Position numbers and translations under genes: made by a program
Shown: positions 15,124 to 22,054 of the stretch, piece by piece
How positions within the stretch are numbered: position 1 is the first letter of the stretch
Layout: each line of letters begins with the position of its first letter
IMG/VR virus record: IMGVR_UViG_3300008120_000361
Span: 1-22,054 of that record
From: a virus
Length of the DNA stretch: 22,054 nt
Reading direction: 5' to 3' (one strand)
Notes under the pieces: model-generated
Databases searched by the model: none
What the model saw: only the letters and a program-made list of their open reading frames with translations
Told to the model about the DNA's origin: nothing

Positions 15124-15980
15124 AGTAACTCCAAAAGTTTTTTGCTGTTTCTAATAATGCTTTGTTTATTCATAATATGAATATCTCTATTCTTTGAAGC
15201 TGCTGCTATATATTTTTCTTGATTTAATAAATCGTTAATTAAAAAAGTTAATTTATCATTACTTACGTCGCACAAAATATCTTTATCTATTACAGTATTA
15301 ATTGGCGGCAAACATATGTTATCTGTTTCTCTGTAACCATTTAGAATGTGTTTAGCTACTGAAAATGCAATATCGTTTCTAAACTGCAAGGGATTGAATC
15401 TATAAAGATCTGAGTAGTATTTGTAATTGATTTTTATGTGGTCAACCAAATCAAAAAATAATTTTGTTTCTGAATTTTTTGTAAACATTACTGTAGTGGC
15501 CCAATACATATGGATACCAGTTTCTGAAACATTTTTGTCTAATTCACCTACCCTGTCTCCTTTTATATCGTTCATGGAATGTGAAATTAATAAAGATTCA
15601 TCAACATCCCAATACTGACCTAAATTGTCAGAAAATATTAAAAAATCGCTGTCTAGCAACAGTGTTCGATCATAAGGAGTTAATTCCCAAACAGAATGTC
15701 TATTTGAATTAATAAACGGTACTGTTGACGATTCCATGCCGTCACTTAATTTTCTTGTATTATTTGTCACTGGTCTGTCTACAATAATTATGTTTTCAAA
15801 TATTTCTTTGGCTTTTGGTAAAGAGCCAAACTCATGCATCCAATCAACCGTTGATTTGTCTGTTACTAAAGATATTGGAACTTTTAAATTTTTTTTAGCA
15901 AGCCCGCCGGATATTAAAGCCAACAGACTGTAATCAATTTGTCTGTTATTGTGTGCAAATATTAGACATCCTTTTTTCAT
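15120..15980 (-). CDS. GT-A-type glycosyltransferase-like protein
   Basis: A 286-residue protein of the same general fold as its downstream neighbour but divergent. It opens with GCLIFAHNNRQIDY, a typical first strand and loop, then SLVTD, and the central RTLLLDSDFLIF, where Asp110 and Asp112 form a DxD-like site. Beyond it, HMYWATTVMFTK and the stretch FNPLQFRNDIAFSVA resemble the acceptor-side helices of GT8-like enzymes; the Asp in FRNDIAF is a candidate catalytic residue. The extreme C-terminus is Lys/Asn-rich. Its start overlaps the previous stop (ATGA). The substrate is unknown. With three further transferase-like genes downstream, it may contribute one sugar to a common glycan. Confidence 0.7.
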   Translation of the reverse strand: MKKGCLIFAHNNRQIDYSLLALISGGLAKKNLKVPISLVTDKSTVDWMHEFGSLPKAKEIFENIIIVDRPVTNNTRKLSDGMESSTVPFINSNRHSVWELTPYDRTLLLDSDFLIFSDNLGQYWDVDESLLISHSMNDIKGDRVGELDKNVSETGIHMYWATTVMFTKNSETKLFFDLVDHIKINYKYYSDLYRFNPLQFRNDIAFSVAKHILNGYRETDNICLPPINTVIDKDILCDVSNDKLTFLINDLLNQEKYIAAASKNRDIHIMNKQSIIRNSKKLLELL

Positions 15981-16327
15981 AGATCTAACAATTTTTCAAC
16001 GGAGCGAGATTTTTTTAAAGTTTCATGTTGTTCATAATATTCGTAAACAGCAGTAAAATATCTATCTAATATTTCTTCTTTAAACTCATTCATATTTTTA
16101 ATCAAAATTGGAGTATCGTTTGAGTCTAGCAAAGGAACTTCTTCAATTCTTTCGCTATCAATTAGCAGCTGAACAAAATTGATTAGAGAGCGATCTATCT
16201 TGAATATTCCGCCATTATGACCGTAGGTCATCTTTGCATCAATTTTTTCTTTGAGCTGCTTACGCTGGATTGTGAGTGTTTGCCTGTAGTTTGAAAAATC
16301 TAAGGCTGCTTTTAAACGACCGTCCAT
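15977..16327 (-). CDS. Conserved-looking phage protein, first gene of the operon
   Basis: A 116-residue, mostly helical protein. The N-terminus (MDGRLKAALDFSNYRQTL) is followed by a long basic helix, GHNGGIFKIDRSLI, and two further helices. Proteins of this appearance, starting MDGRLKAALDFSNYR, are to my memory common in marine T4-like phages, without known function. It is the first gene behind the late-type octamer at 16353-16360 and has a strong ribosome site (GGAGGT at 16331-16336). The good signals suggest high late-stage expression. It ends in an ATGA overlap with the first transferase gene. Confidence 0.7.
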   Translation of the reverse strand: MDGRLKAALDFSNYRQTLTIQRKQLKEKIDAKMTYGHNGGIFKIDRSLINFVQLLIDSERIEEVPLLDSNDTPILIKNMNEFKEEILDRYFTAVYEYYEQHETLKKSRSVEKLLDL

Positions 16328-16340
16328 GTTACCTCCTATA

Positions 16341-16370
16341 AAACACGCACATTATTTATGTACTGTGTTT
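16341..16370 (-). promoter_or_regulatory. Compound hairpin enclosing the late-type promoter
   Basis: Read on the - strand, outer arms AAACAC and GTGTTT enclose inner arms ACAT and ATGT with a five-base loop, AAATA. The outer right arm is followed by a T and then ATA. It could act as a weak terminator for the fibre genes or a structured leader, but the stem is imperfect and AT-rich. Confidence 0.3.
16353..16360 (-). promoter_or_regulatory. T4-late-type promoter octamer of the ten-gene operon
   Basis: CATAAATA on the - strand matches NATAAATA. It sits in the gap 16328-16382, 25 bases before the ATG at 16327, with GGAGGT between. It would drive late expression of the operon running to 7093. Confidence 0.6.
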
Positions 16371-16382
16371 CGAGAGGTAAAA

Positions 16383-17285
16383 TTATGAGCCGCTGATTGC
16401 GCTGACTACTGAAGAGCTTGGTGCGATAATAGTAAAGGTACCGCTGGGCTGTAGAAATCCAGCAGGGCGAACTTGATCAACTGTAAGCGTAAGAGTACCG
16501 TCTACTAGGTCGCCTGGGGGCGGATTTGGATTTGGACCGGGATCAAAGTAATTGTCTAACCAACTCACTCGGAAAGTGATAACATTGGCAGTTCCTGTAG
16601 TATTGCTACTGACGTTGCATAACGCTTCTAGTTTCCACTGATTGGCAGCATAGGCCGAACTACCGCTTGCAGTATAAAATGTTTGATAAGAGTTCGTAAG
16701 TGAAAAGAAATTTATGCCTGCTGGGCCGCCGACAAATGTCTGTGTACCTGCGCTGCTGAGCAGATTGCTCCAAGATGTGTTTTGTGCTTCGGCTGATCCG
16801 CCTGTTCTTGAGCTGGCGAATCGAATTTTTCCACCGGCATTAAAAAAGAATCTAGCCTCCTCAGCTGTAGAAAATGTAACAGTAACAGTGGCAGTTAAAG
16901 AATTTACCCAGGAAGATGTGAATGTTTTGTTGTCAATGGCCTCTGTGACAAATTGTCCTGTACCTAGATCAAATCTATTTGTAGTTGCTTGATCAGCAAA
17001 GGTGTCATATTGAAAATTAGGTTGGCTGGCACCATATCTTACTACGTCGCCTACAGCCACTGTGGTCAATACTGCGCCCGATCCTGTTTGATGTAATAAC
17101 GCATTATAGATGTCATATCTCAAGGCATCCCATTGAGTCTTTGTTACTGAATTCCCAGCTGCTACCAAAGAACTAAATACGGTTTGGCCGTAACCAAAAT
17201 TACCAGCTCCTGTGGACATTACATTGAATATTTTTGTTCTGATTGTGTTATAATCAGTTGCAGTAATAAAATCACCGATTGCCAT
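16383..17285 (-). CDS. Probable virion/tail-fibre-associated structural protein
   Basis: A 300-residue, Ser/Thr/Gly/Asn-rich protein of mainly beta composition, typical of phage adhesins. The first 70 residues form a short repeat-like module (GDFITATDYNTIRTKIFNV, then KTQWDALRYDIYNALLHQTG), where FGYGQ and HQTG motifs recall short fibre or hinge proteins of marine myoviruses. The rest alternates beta strands with small residues. A Pro-rich linker (GPNPNPPPGD) at about 250 separates a final beta domain. AAGGA lies five bases before the ATG. It is separated by only nine bases from the fibre gene upstream, so both are likely on one transcript. The exact virion position is unknown. Confidence 0.65.
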   Translation of the reverse strand: MAIGDFITATDYNTIRTKIFNVMSTGAGNFGYGQTVFSSLVAAGNSVTKTQWDALRYDIYNALLHQTGSGAVLTTVAVGDVVRYGASQPNFQYDTFADQATTNRFDLGTGQFVTEAIDNKTFTSSWVNSLTATVTVTFSTAEEARFFFNAGGKIRFASSRTGGSAEAQNTSWSNLLSSAGTQTFVGGPAGINFFSLTNSYQTFYTASGSSAYAANQWKLEALCNVSSNTTGTANVITFRVSWLDNYFDPGPNPNPPPGDLVDGTLTLTVDQVRPAGFLQPSGTFTIIAPSSSVVSAISGS

Positions 17286-17294
17286 AAATTTTCC

Positions 17295-19052
17295 TTATAA
17301 TACCAATGCTTCTATAACACCTGAACCAGACTGGTGGTCTTGAAGAGCTATAGCAAAATAATCTGTATCAGATTTGTCTGCAGCCGATGCTGCGCCAAAC
17401 ATATTTTGAGCAGGGACCAACTTGTCCCCTTTCTTAACTGTACCTTGTACTTTTACAGGCACACGACCTTTTAGTGCAACCAATGTGCCACCATCTAATT
17501 GCGAATTCATTATGAAACCTGGCTTACCTGACACAATACCGATAGCTCTATTACCATATGTGGCTGCTGTAATTTCTTTTACACCACCAATACATACCAC
17601 TGTGCCCACTTCATATTCTTTATCTGCTAGATATTTTTCAGCAAGATCTGCATATTGCGCTGCGGTTGCTGTACCGTCAAAGGTATTGGCCAATAGATTT
17701 CCTGAACCGTCTCTAGCTGCAATTGTGTTAGCTGTTTTTGTGGTTTTAGCAGATCTGTAATTAGGGTCTGTGTCTACTGCTGCGTCATTTATTCTAGTTC
17801 TATCTGATTTATCTACGACTCCGATAAATCTAGTAGCAGTGATGTTACCACTGCTATCTCGCAGAGCCACAGAAGTTGCTACTGCACCAAGTTCTCCAAC
17901 TAGACTGTTCAAAGACAAAGCGTTAGTGGCTGTACCTGTAACTGAACCTATCACATTGCCTGTGAGTGTTCCCGAGAAATTGCCTGAAAATATTTTTGTA
18001 ACCGCGGTATAGGCCACAGAATTGTCGTCAGCAAGTATATTACCTTTGTGTACGCCTGTGGTATTTCCGGTTACATTACCAGTTAATGCCCCTGTGAATG
18101 TGGTTGAATGCACGTTAGCCCACTTAGAAACAGCAGAACCAAGAGTAAAGAAATTGTCTGTGCCTGGAATCATGCCATTTGCAGTTACAATACCAACATT
18201 ACGAAGATCACTGTCCGATACTCGTATTCTCAAGGTTATAGTATTGCCTAATCTGTTTTCAATAATGGGTTCATCACCGTTTTCAACACGGATTCTTAAA
18301 TCATTTTGATCACCTACTGTAAGGCCAGCATCGGCGAAAGCAATTGCATTAGTAAAGGATACCTCACCTATTCTAATATATTCGCTGGCAGCATAACCGC
18401 CTAATCTCAATGCATTGCTTGCTGATCCCCAAAAATAGTGATCTGTAGTTGTTACTCCGGTAGTGCCGTTGGTGTTGACTAGATTGACACCTTTCTTGAT
18501 CACTGAGAATCCTGTTATAGGATTTAAAACGCTATTTAGGGTGAATGCATCTTTGCTGACGATTGATATTACATCACCGCCAGATTGAAATTTTACTATG
18601 GTATGATTGTTGTTAAGGGTGTCTTTGACTACCTGCGCCTGTACTGCCGATGCGCCTAGATCAGGCAGGGTTTCAGGGCCAATTAATACAAATTCAGTGC
18701 CAGTATAGGCATACAGTTGTTCGGCTCCGGTATCAAACCAAAAATCACCGGCCTGCAATCCGCTGGGAGGGGTAGGACCTATCTCTGCGCCGCTGGCTGT
18801 TCTAAACTTTGTGCCGTCGTAGAACCGAAGTTTTTTTAGGCCGCTGTCATACCAAATTTGACCAGTTATTCTTTTTGGAGGGGCCGATGTATTGGCAAAG
18901 TTTTCCAGCAAATGTAAGAAATTCTCGTTCTGTACTTCGCCGTAGCCAGCGTAATTTTTACCTACAAAACGCAAATCAGTGGTGGTATCAATGGTACCGT
19001 CGTCGACAGAGACTAAGAACGTTCCATTAAATTTGTCTACTTGATATGCCAT
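17295..19052 (-). CDS. Tail-fibre-like protein (copy 2)
   Basis: A 585-residue adhesin-like protein. The N-terminus is shared with the upstream paralogue, including GYGEVQNENFLHLLENFAN and the ITGQIWYDSG-type Trp/Tyr/Gly module repeated at about 60-130 (FWFDTGAEQLYAYTG). The middle is rich in Thr, Asn and Gly, with repeated LTGNV(I/T)G(N/S)-type strands expected for a trimeric beta fibre. The C-terminal 120 residues begin TATAAQYADLAEKY and contain GRVPVKVQGTVKKGDKL; this module resembles a self-assembly or auto-processing chaperone domain of phage fibres, though I see no confident catalytic pair. A late-type octamer at 19075-19082 lies 23 bases upstream. It would bind the host surface or the baseplate. 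Confidence 0.78.
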   Translation of the reverse strand: MAYQVDKFNGTFLVSVDDGTIDTTTDLRFVGKNYAGYGEVQNENFLHLLENFANTSAPPKRITGQIWYDSGLKKLRFYDGTKFRTASGAEIGPTPPSGLQAGDFWFDTGAEQLYAYTGTEFVLIGPETLPDLGASAVQAQVVKDTLNNNHTIVKFQSGGDVISIVSKDAFTLNSVLNPITGFSVIKKGVNLVNTNGTTGVTTTDHYFWGSASNALRLGGYAASEYIRIGEVSFTNAIAFADAGLTVGDQNDLRIRVENGDEPIIENRLGNTITLRIRVSDSDLRNVGIVTANGMIPGTDNFFTLGSAVSKWANVHSTTFTGALTGNVTGNTTGVHKGNILADDNSVAYTAVTKIFSGNFSGTLTGNVIGSVTGTATNALSLNSLVGELGAVATSVALRDSSGNITATRFIGVVDKSDRTRINDAAVDTDPNYRSAKTTKTANTIAARDGSGNLLANTFDGTATAAQYADLAEKYLADKEYEVGTVVCIGGVKEITAATYGNRAIGIVSGKPGFIMNSQLDGGTLVALKGRVPVKVQGTVKKGDKLVPAQNMFGAASAADKSDTDYFAIALQDHQSGSGVIEALVL

Positions 19053-19074
19053 TGATCAACTCCGTTGTAACTAT

Positions 19075-19082
19075 TATTTATC
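19075..19082 (-). promoter_or_regulatory. T4-late-type promoter octamer ahead of fibre copy 2
   Basis: GATAAATA on the - strand matches NATAAATA. It is in the gap 19053-19096, 22 bases before the ATG at 19052, with a CGGAG ribosome site between. Good placement supports a real promoter. Confidence 0.6.
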
Positions 19083-19096
19083 GTAAATACACCCAT

Positions 19097-20914
19097 TTAA
19101 ACTCTGCCTACTGCTACTTCTATAACACCATTTACACCATCAAAATCTGCTAGTGCTTTGCCTATAATTGTACCTATTTGAGGACTGATTGCTTTTCTAG
19201 CATATCCGTCACCTGCACTCATCAGCATATCGCCTTTGGATATTTTTCCTCTAACTTTGCAAGGTGCTCTACCCTGTAATGCAAGGGCAACTACATATGT
19301 ACCTACACATTCGCTGTTCATTAGATATGCAGGCGCTGTTGATACAATACCAGCCAATCTATTTGATCCGTCTTCTGCTAGAGTTACTTCAAATTCACCG
19401 CCGAATTCAAGTACTGTACCAGGCTCATATTCTTGATCTGCTACGTATTTTTCAGCAAGATCTGCGTATTGTGCAGCAGTGGCTGTGCCTACAAAAAAGT
19501 TGGCATGCACGTTGTTCCATTTTGCAGTGGATATTCCTAGATCAGTAGTAGCAGTATTCACTGGGATCATAGCTGGAGCATTGAGCCCTCCTAACGCCAA
19601 CGCCGTGGCTGCATTTACCATAGAGATTGCAGCCGTACTTGACGGTTGTGTTGGATCAAGAATTGTGAAACGTATTCCAGAATTACGTGAATGTAATGTT
19701 GGTATTGTAGATGCGTCTAAGTATATTCTCAAAGGCGCCACACTGGTGCTAGGTCCTCCGAGTGTGATACCGGTTGCGCCAGCTACGTCTAGAGAAGATA
19801 GTGTTCCCACATTAGTAAGATGAGAATCTACTATGTTGACTGCCAATTGTGTGCCCGTCAATGTGTTACCGTCTGCAGGTACTGTGATATTTGCACTGCC
19901 ATCAAACAGTACCGTGTTGATTGTTCTTGCTGTTTGTAATTTTGTGGCTGTAAATGCGTTGCCAGATAGCGTGGCTCCTATGAATTCGTTGGCTGATACT
20001 ATGTTGAAAGTACTGGTTCCGCTAGCAGTGGTTACATTTCCAGAGACATTACCGAGCAAATTAGCAGTGATTGTGCCTGCGGAAAAATCTCCGGCACTGT
20101 CTCTAGCCACAATTTTGCCTATAACATTATTGGGACTGGCATCTACACTCCAAGTAGTGGCTGTTGAGCCATTAAAGTTTGCACCAGTTAGATAGGTGCC
20201 TCTTGTTAATGTATTAGTTGTGTTTGATGTAATTGCGATGTCTGTTTGACCATCGAAATACACACCATTTATAGTTCTACCAGGATTCAATTTACTAGCA
20301 GATTCTGCATTTCCCACCAGTGACCCAATGACTGGCCTGGCGGTTGAAATATTGGTTCCTGCCTGTAAGATTGAAAATCCAGGTATTGCGTTGGCATCAT
20401 CTATAGTAAACGCATCATCAACACACACTGCCAACACTGTGCCATCTACTACTACCTTGAGGGCCGCATGTTCAGTGCCATTACTATCCCTAATTTTTTC
20501 AGCTAGAACTTTAGTCATACCAAAGCCTTCAATGGCTTCGGGTCCTATTAATTTCCATAATCCAGAATCATATACAAACAGTTGATCTGTGATATCTTTG
20601 TACCAAATGCCGCCGTCGAATCCTTCTGGCTCAGTGTCACTGATAACAGCAGATCCTACAGGAGTCCAGGCTGTACCATTATAAACATTCAGTGCGCCAA
20701 TATCGGTGTTATACCATGTTTGTCCTGTGATTGGTCTAGACGGTGGATTGTCATTGGCAAAATTTTCAAGCAGAAACAAAAAATTCTCATTTTGTGTTTC
20801 ACCATAGCCAGTATAGTTTCTGCCAAGCAATCCTAGACTGGTTGAGGTATCTAGTGTGCCATCTTCTAGCACTACTAATTGCTGACCGCTAAATCTGTTT
20901 ATGATATATGCCAT
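19097..20914 (-). CDS. Tail-fibre-like protein (copy 1)
   Basis: A 605-residue paralogue of the gene at 17295-19052. N-terminal residues (YTGYGETQNENFLFLLEN), the ITGQTWYNTD module and the C-terminal ATAAQYADLAEKY-to-GRAPCKVRGKISKGDML module are shared, while the central beta repeats differ. The central part has NGVYFDGQTDI and FDGSANITV-type repeats known from phage fibre shafts. Shared ends with a variable middle are what one expects of duplicated adhesins that diverge in receptor binding. CGGAG precedes the ATG. A weak late-type octamer lies upstream at 20931-20938. No membrane segment. The position relative to the baseplate is unknown. Confidence 0.78.
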   Translation of the reverse strand: MAYIINRFSGQQLVVLEDGTLDTSTSLGLLGRNYTGYGETQNENFLFLLENFANDNPPSRPITGQTWYNTDIGALNVYNGTAWTPVGSAVISDTEPEGFDGGIWYKDITDQLFVYDSGLWKLIGPEAIEGFGMTKVLAEKIRDSNGTEHAALKVVVDGTVLAVCVDDAFTIDDANAIPGFSILQAGTNISTARPVIGSLVGNAESASKLNPGRTINGVYFDGQTDIAITSNTTNTLTRGTYLTGANFNGSTATTWSVDASPNNVIGKIVARDSAGDFSAGTITANLLGNVSGNVTTASGTSTFNIVSANEFIGATLSGNAFTATKLQTARTINTVLFDGSANITVPADGNTLTGTQLAVNIVDSHLTNVGTLSSLDVAGATGITLGGPSTSVAPLRIYLDASTIPTLHSRNSGIRFTILDPTQPSSTAAISMVNAATALALGGLNAPAMIPVNTATTDLGISTAKWNNVHANFFVGTATAAQYADLAEKYVADQEYEPGTVLEFGGEFEVTLAEDGSNRLAGIVSTAPAYLMNSECVGTYVVALALQGRAPCKVRGKISKGDMLMSAGDGYARKAISPQIGTIIGKALADFDGVNGVIEVAVGRV

Positions 20915-20930
20915 TTATCGCTCCGTTACA

Positions 20931-20938
20931 TATTTAAC
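20931..20938 (-). promoter_or_regulatory. Weak late-type promoter octamer ahead of fibre copy 1
   Basis: GTTAAATA on the - strand differs from NATAAATA at one base. It lies in the 26-base gap before the ATG at 20914. Placement is good, but the mismatch keeps confidence low. Confidence 0.3.
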
Positions 20939-20940
20939 CA

Positions 20941-22054
20941 TTAAGATACAAATACCCATGCGCCAGTAATAATCTGAAATGTTTTGACTATCCTTGAAAC
21001 AATCAGCCCAGGCGCTGCCACTGTAGCAGTGGTAAAACTAACGTTGTTTATACCAAACGCTGTGCCTGTTGGAGTCACAAATTCTGTTGAAGAGGTTGAC
21101 AGCAATGGGTTGATATCAAGATTAGTGGTGCTGTTGATCAACAGTGAACACAACACTCTAGCAATGGTACCGTTGTTGTACTCTGCTACCGGTGCAATCT
21201 GCTCTAATAATGTAGCAATACCTGCATTAGAAATACCGTCAGATATATCCAGGCTGAGTACAATACTTCTAGCTTTGATGGTATTATCAACATAATTTTT
21301 TGTGGCAGCATCTTGTGCAGAAGTTGGGTCTGCTACTGATTTGATTTTTTTGCTGCCTAAATTAAGACCGCCTGTGCCGTTGATAAGCAACGATAAATCG
21401 GTGTTTGATGTTGTTACCTGTATAGCGGCATCATTGAGATATAGGCTATCTACAGATAGTTGTGTTTGCACACCGAAGCTGGTTACACCCGGAATACTAG
21501 TTATACCTGGACCAAGTGATGTACCCGACAACACAGTTACTCCGTCAATTTTAAATTCTTTACCTGTGGCTAGATTTATGTGTTCTGAACTGGTCCACGC
21601 AGCACTGGCTAATGCAGGAATAGCATCATTGTAGCCTTCAGCAGTTGCAGTCCCGCTAGTGGCCTGTGCTGCTTGACCTACATCGTGCCATAAAAATACA
21701 TGGCTGGCGGCTCCTTGTAGTACTACACCTCCGCCAGCTGCATTTGTATCTGTGGGTACAATACCAGTTTGTTTGGCCAACACTATGTTCTTATCTTCAA
21801 TGGTTACTGTGCTGGTATTCACTGTGACCACGTTTCCGTTCACAGTAAGGTCTCCCTGCACTGTGAGACTTCCACCTATTTGTACTTCACTGGTAGGAAA
21901 TCCATCATATAAATCAATTCGACGAGCATCAGCTTCTATATTGATTGCTGCTTCTGCGATAACATCTCGTCTAACGTTGAAAGTCATCTGTTTGTTTGAA
22001 GCGATGTTAGCAATTATTAAATTACCATCTTGAACTTGAAACTGTCCTTGGTTT
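20941..22054 (-). CDS. Large tail-fibre-like protein, 5' end cut by window edge
   Basis: The reading frame stays open past the ATG at 21987 to the right edge, and the extra codons give plausible fibre sequence (QFQVQDGNLIIANIASNK), so the real start lies outside the window. The visible 371 residues are a Thr/Asn/Gly/Ala-rich beta-repeat protein. GGSLTVQGDLTVNGNVV and STVTIEDKNIVLAK form a repeat-strand module common in marine myovirus fibres. AATKNYVDNTI is a known-type fibre motif with a coiled or trimer-forming role. The end is a compact beta domain terminating GAWVFVS. It is probably a receptor-side or shaft portion of a long tail fibre. It is followed after 26 bases by a fibre paralogue pair. 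Confidence 0.72.
   Translation of the reverse strand, partial: NQGQFQVQDGNLIIANIASNKQMTFNVRRDVIAEAAINIEADARRIDLYDGFPTSEVQIGGSLTVQGDLTVNGNVVTVNTSTVTIEDKNIVLAKQTGIVPTDTNAAGGGVVLQGAASHVFLWHDVGQAAQATSGTATAEGYNDAIPALASAAWTSSEHINLATGKEFKIDGVTVLSGTSLGPGITSIPGVTSFGVQTQLSVDSLYLNDAAIQVTTSNTDLSLLINGTGGLNLGSKKIKSVADPTSAQDAATKNYVDNTIKARSIVLSLDISDGISNAGIATLLEQIAPVAEYNNGTIARVLCSLLINSTTNLDINPLLSTSSTEFVTPTGTAFGINNVSFTTATVAAPGLIVSRIVKTFQIITGAWVFVS

Noticed and set aside
15120-16327. An integration or mobile-element boundary where composition becomes more AT-rich
   Set aside because: No transposase, integrase, terminal inverted repeats or tRNA-like site is visible; the shift can be explained by different gene content.
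17422-21634. Many + strand frames of 60-120 codons across the fibre genes
   Set aside because: Val/Pro/Ser-rich antisense of Thr/Asn/Gly-rich repeats is expected here; none has a ribosome site or a recognisable domain.

Overview
This window looks like part of a tailed, T4-like (myovirus-type) marine phage genome. The evidence is long runs of overlapping small genes, AT-rich DNA, a FEN-type 5'-3' exonuclease resembling T4 RNase H, a phage-type QueE, T4-late-promoter-like octamers (NATAAATA) ahead of several transcription units, and tail-fibre-like genes with the repeat style of marine cyanophage and pelagiphage myoviruses. The host cannot be read from the sequence; a marine cyanobacterium or SAR11-type bacterium would fit. 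I saw no tRNA, insertion sequence, CRISPR array or integration site. No gene-free stretch is longer than about 60 bases. Both ends cut through genes.

Layout. Positions 1-7101 (+ strand) hold an SGNH-like gene that enters from the left, a second SGNH-like gene, two small proteins (one membrane-anchored), an AbrB-type DNA-binding protein, queE, an alanine-rich coiled-coil protein, the exonuclease, and a run of small conserved-looking phage proteins of unknown function. Positions 7093-16327 (- strand) form one tightly overlapping ten-gene operon behind a late-like promoter. In transcription order it encodes a small protein, two glycosyltransferase-like proteins, a small protein of unknown function, two related glycosyltransferase-like proteins (one carrying tandem degenerate repeats), two paralogous radical SAM enzymes with an N-terminal Cys-rich (Twitch-like) domain, an unknown His-rich protein and an SGNH hydrolase. 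Positions 16383-22054 (- strand) hold four virion/tail-fibre-like genes, the last running off the right edge. The + and - blocks converge and overlap by 9 bases at 7093-7101.

How the parts may work together. The ten-gene operon is the most interesting part. It puts GT-A-like transferases, two radical SAM enzymes and an SGNH hydrolase/acyltransferase-like protein next to adhesin genes and under the same kind of late promoter. My inference is a late-expressed system that chemically decorates a surface molecule, most simply the phage's own fibres or a host glycan. The substrate is unknown. The left block looks like DNA metabolism plus small accessory proteins. A very good sigma-70-type promoter abuts the queE start codon, suggesting early expression, possibly from a leaderless transcript.
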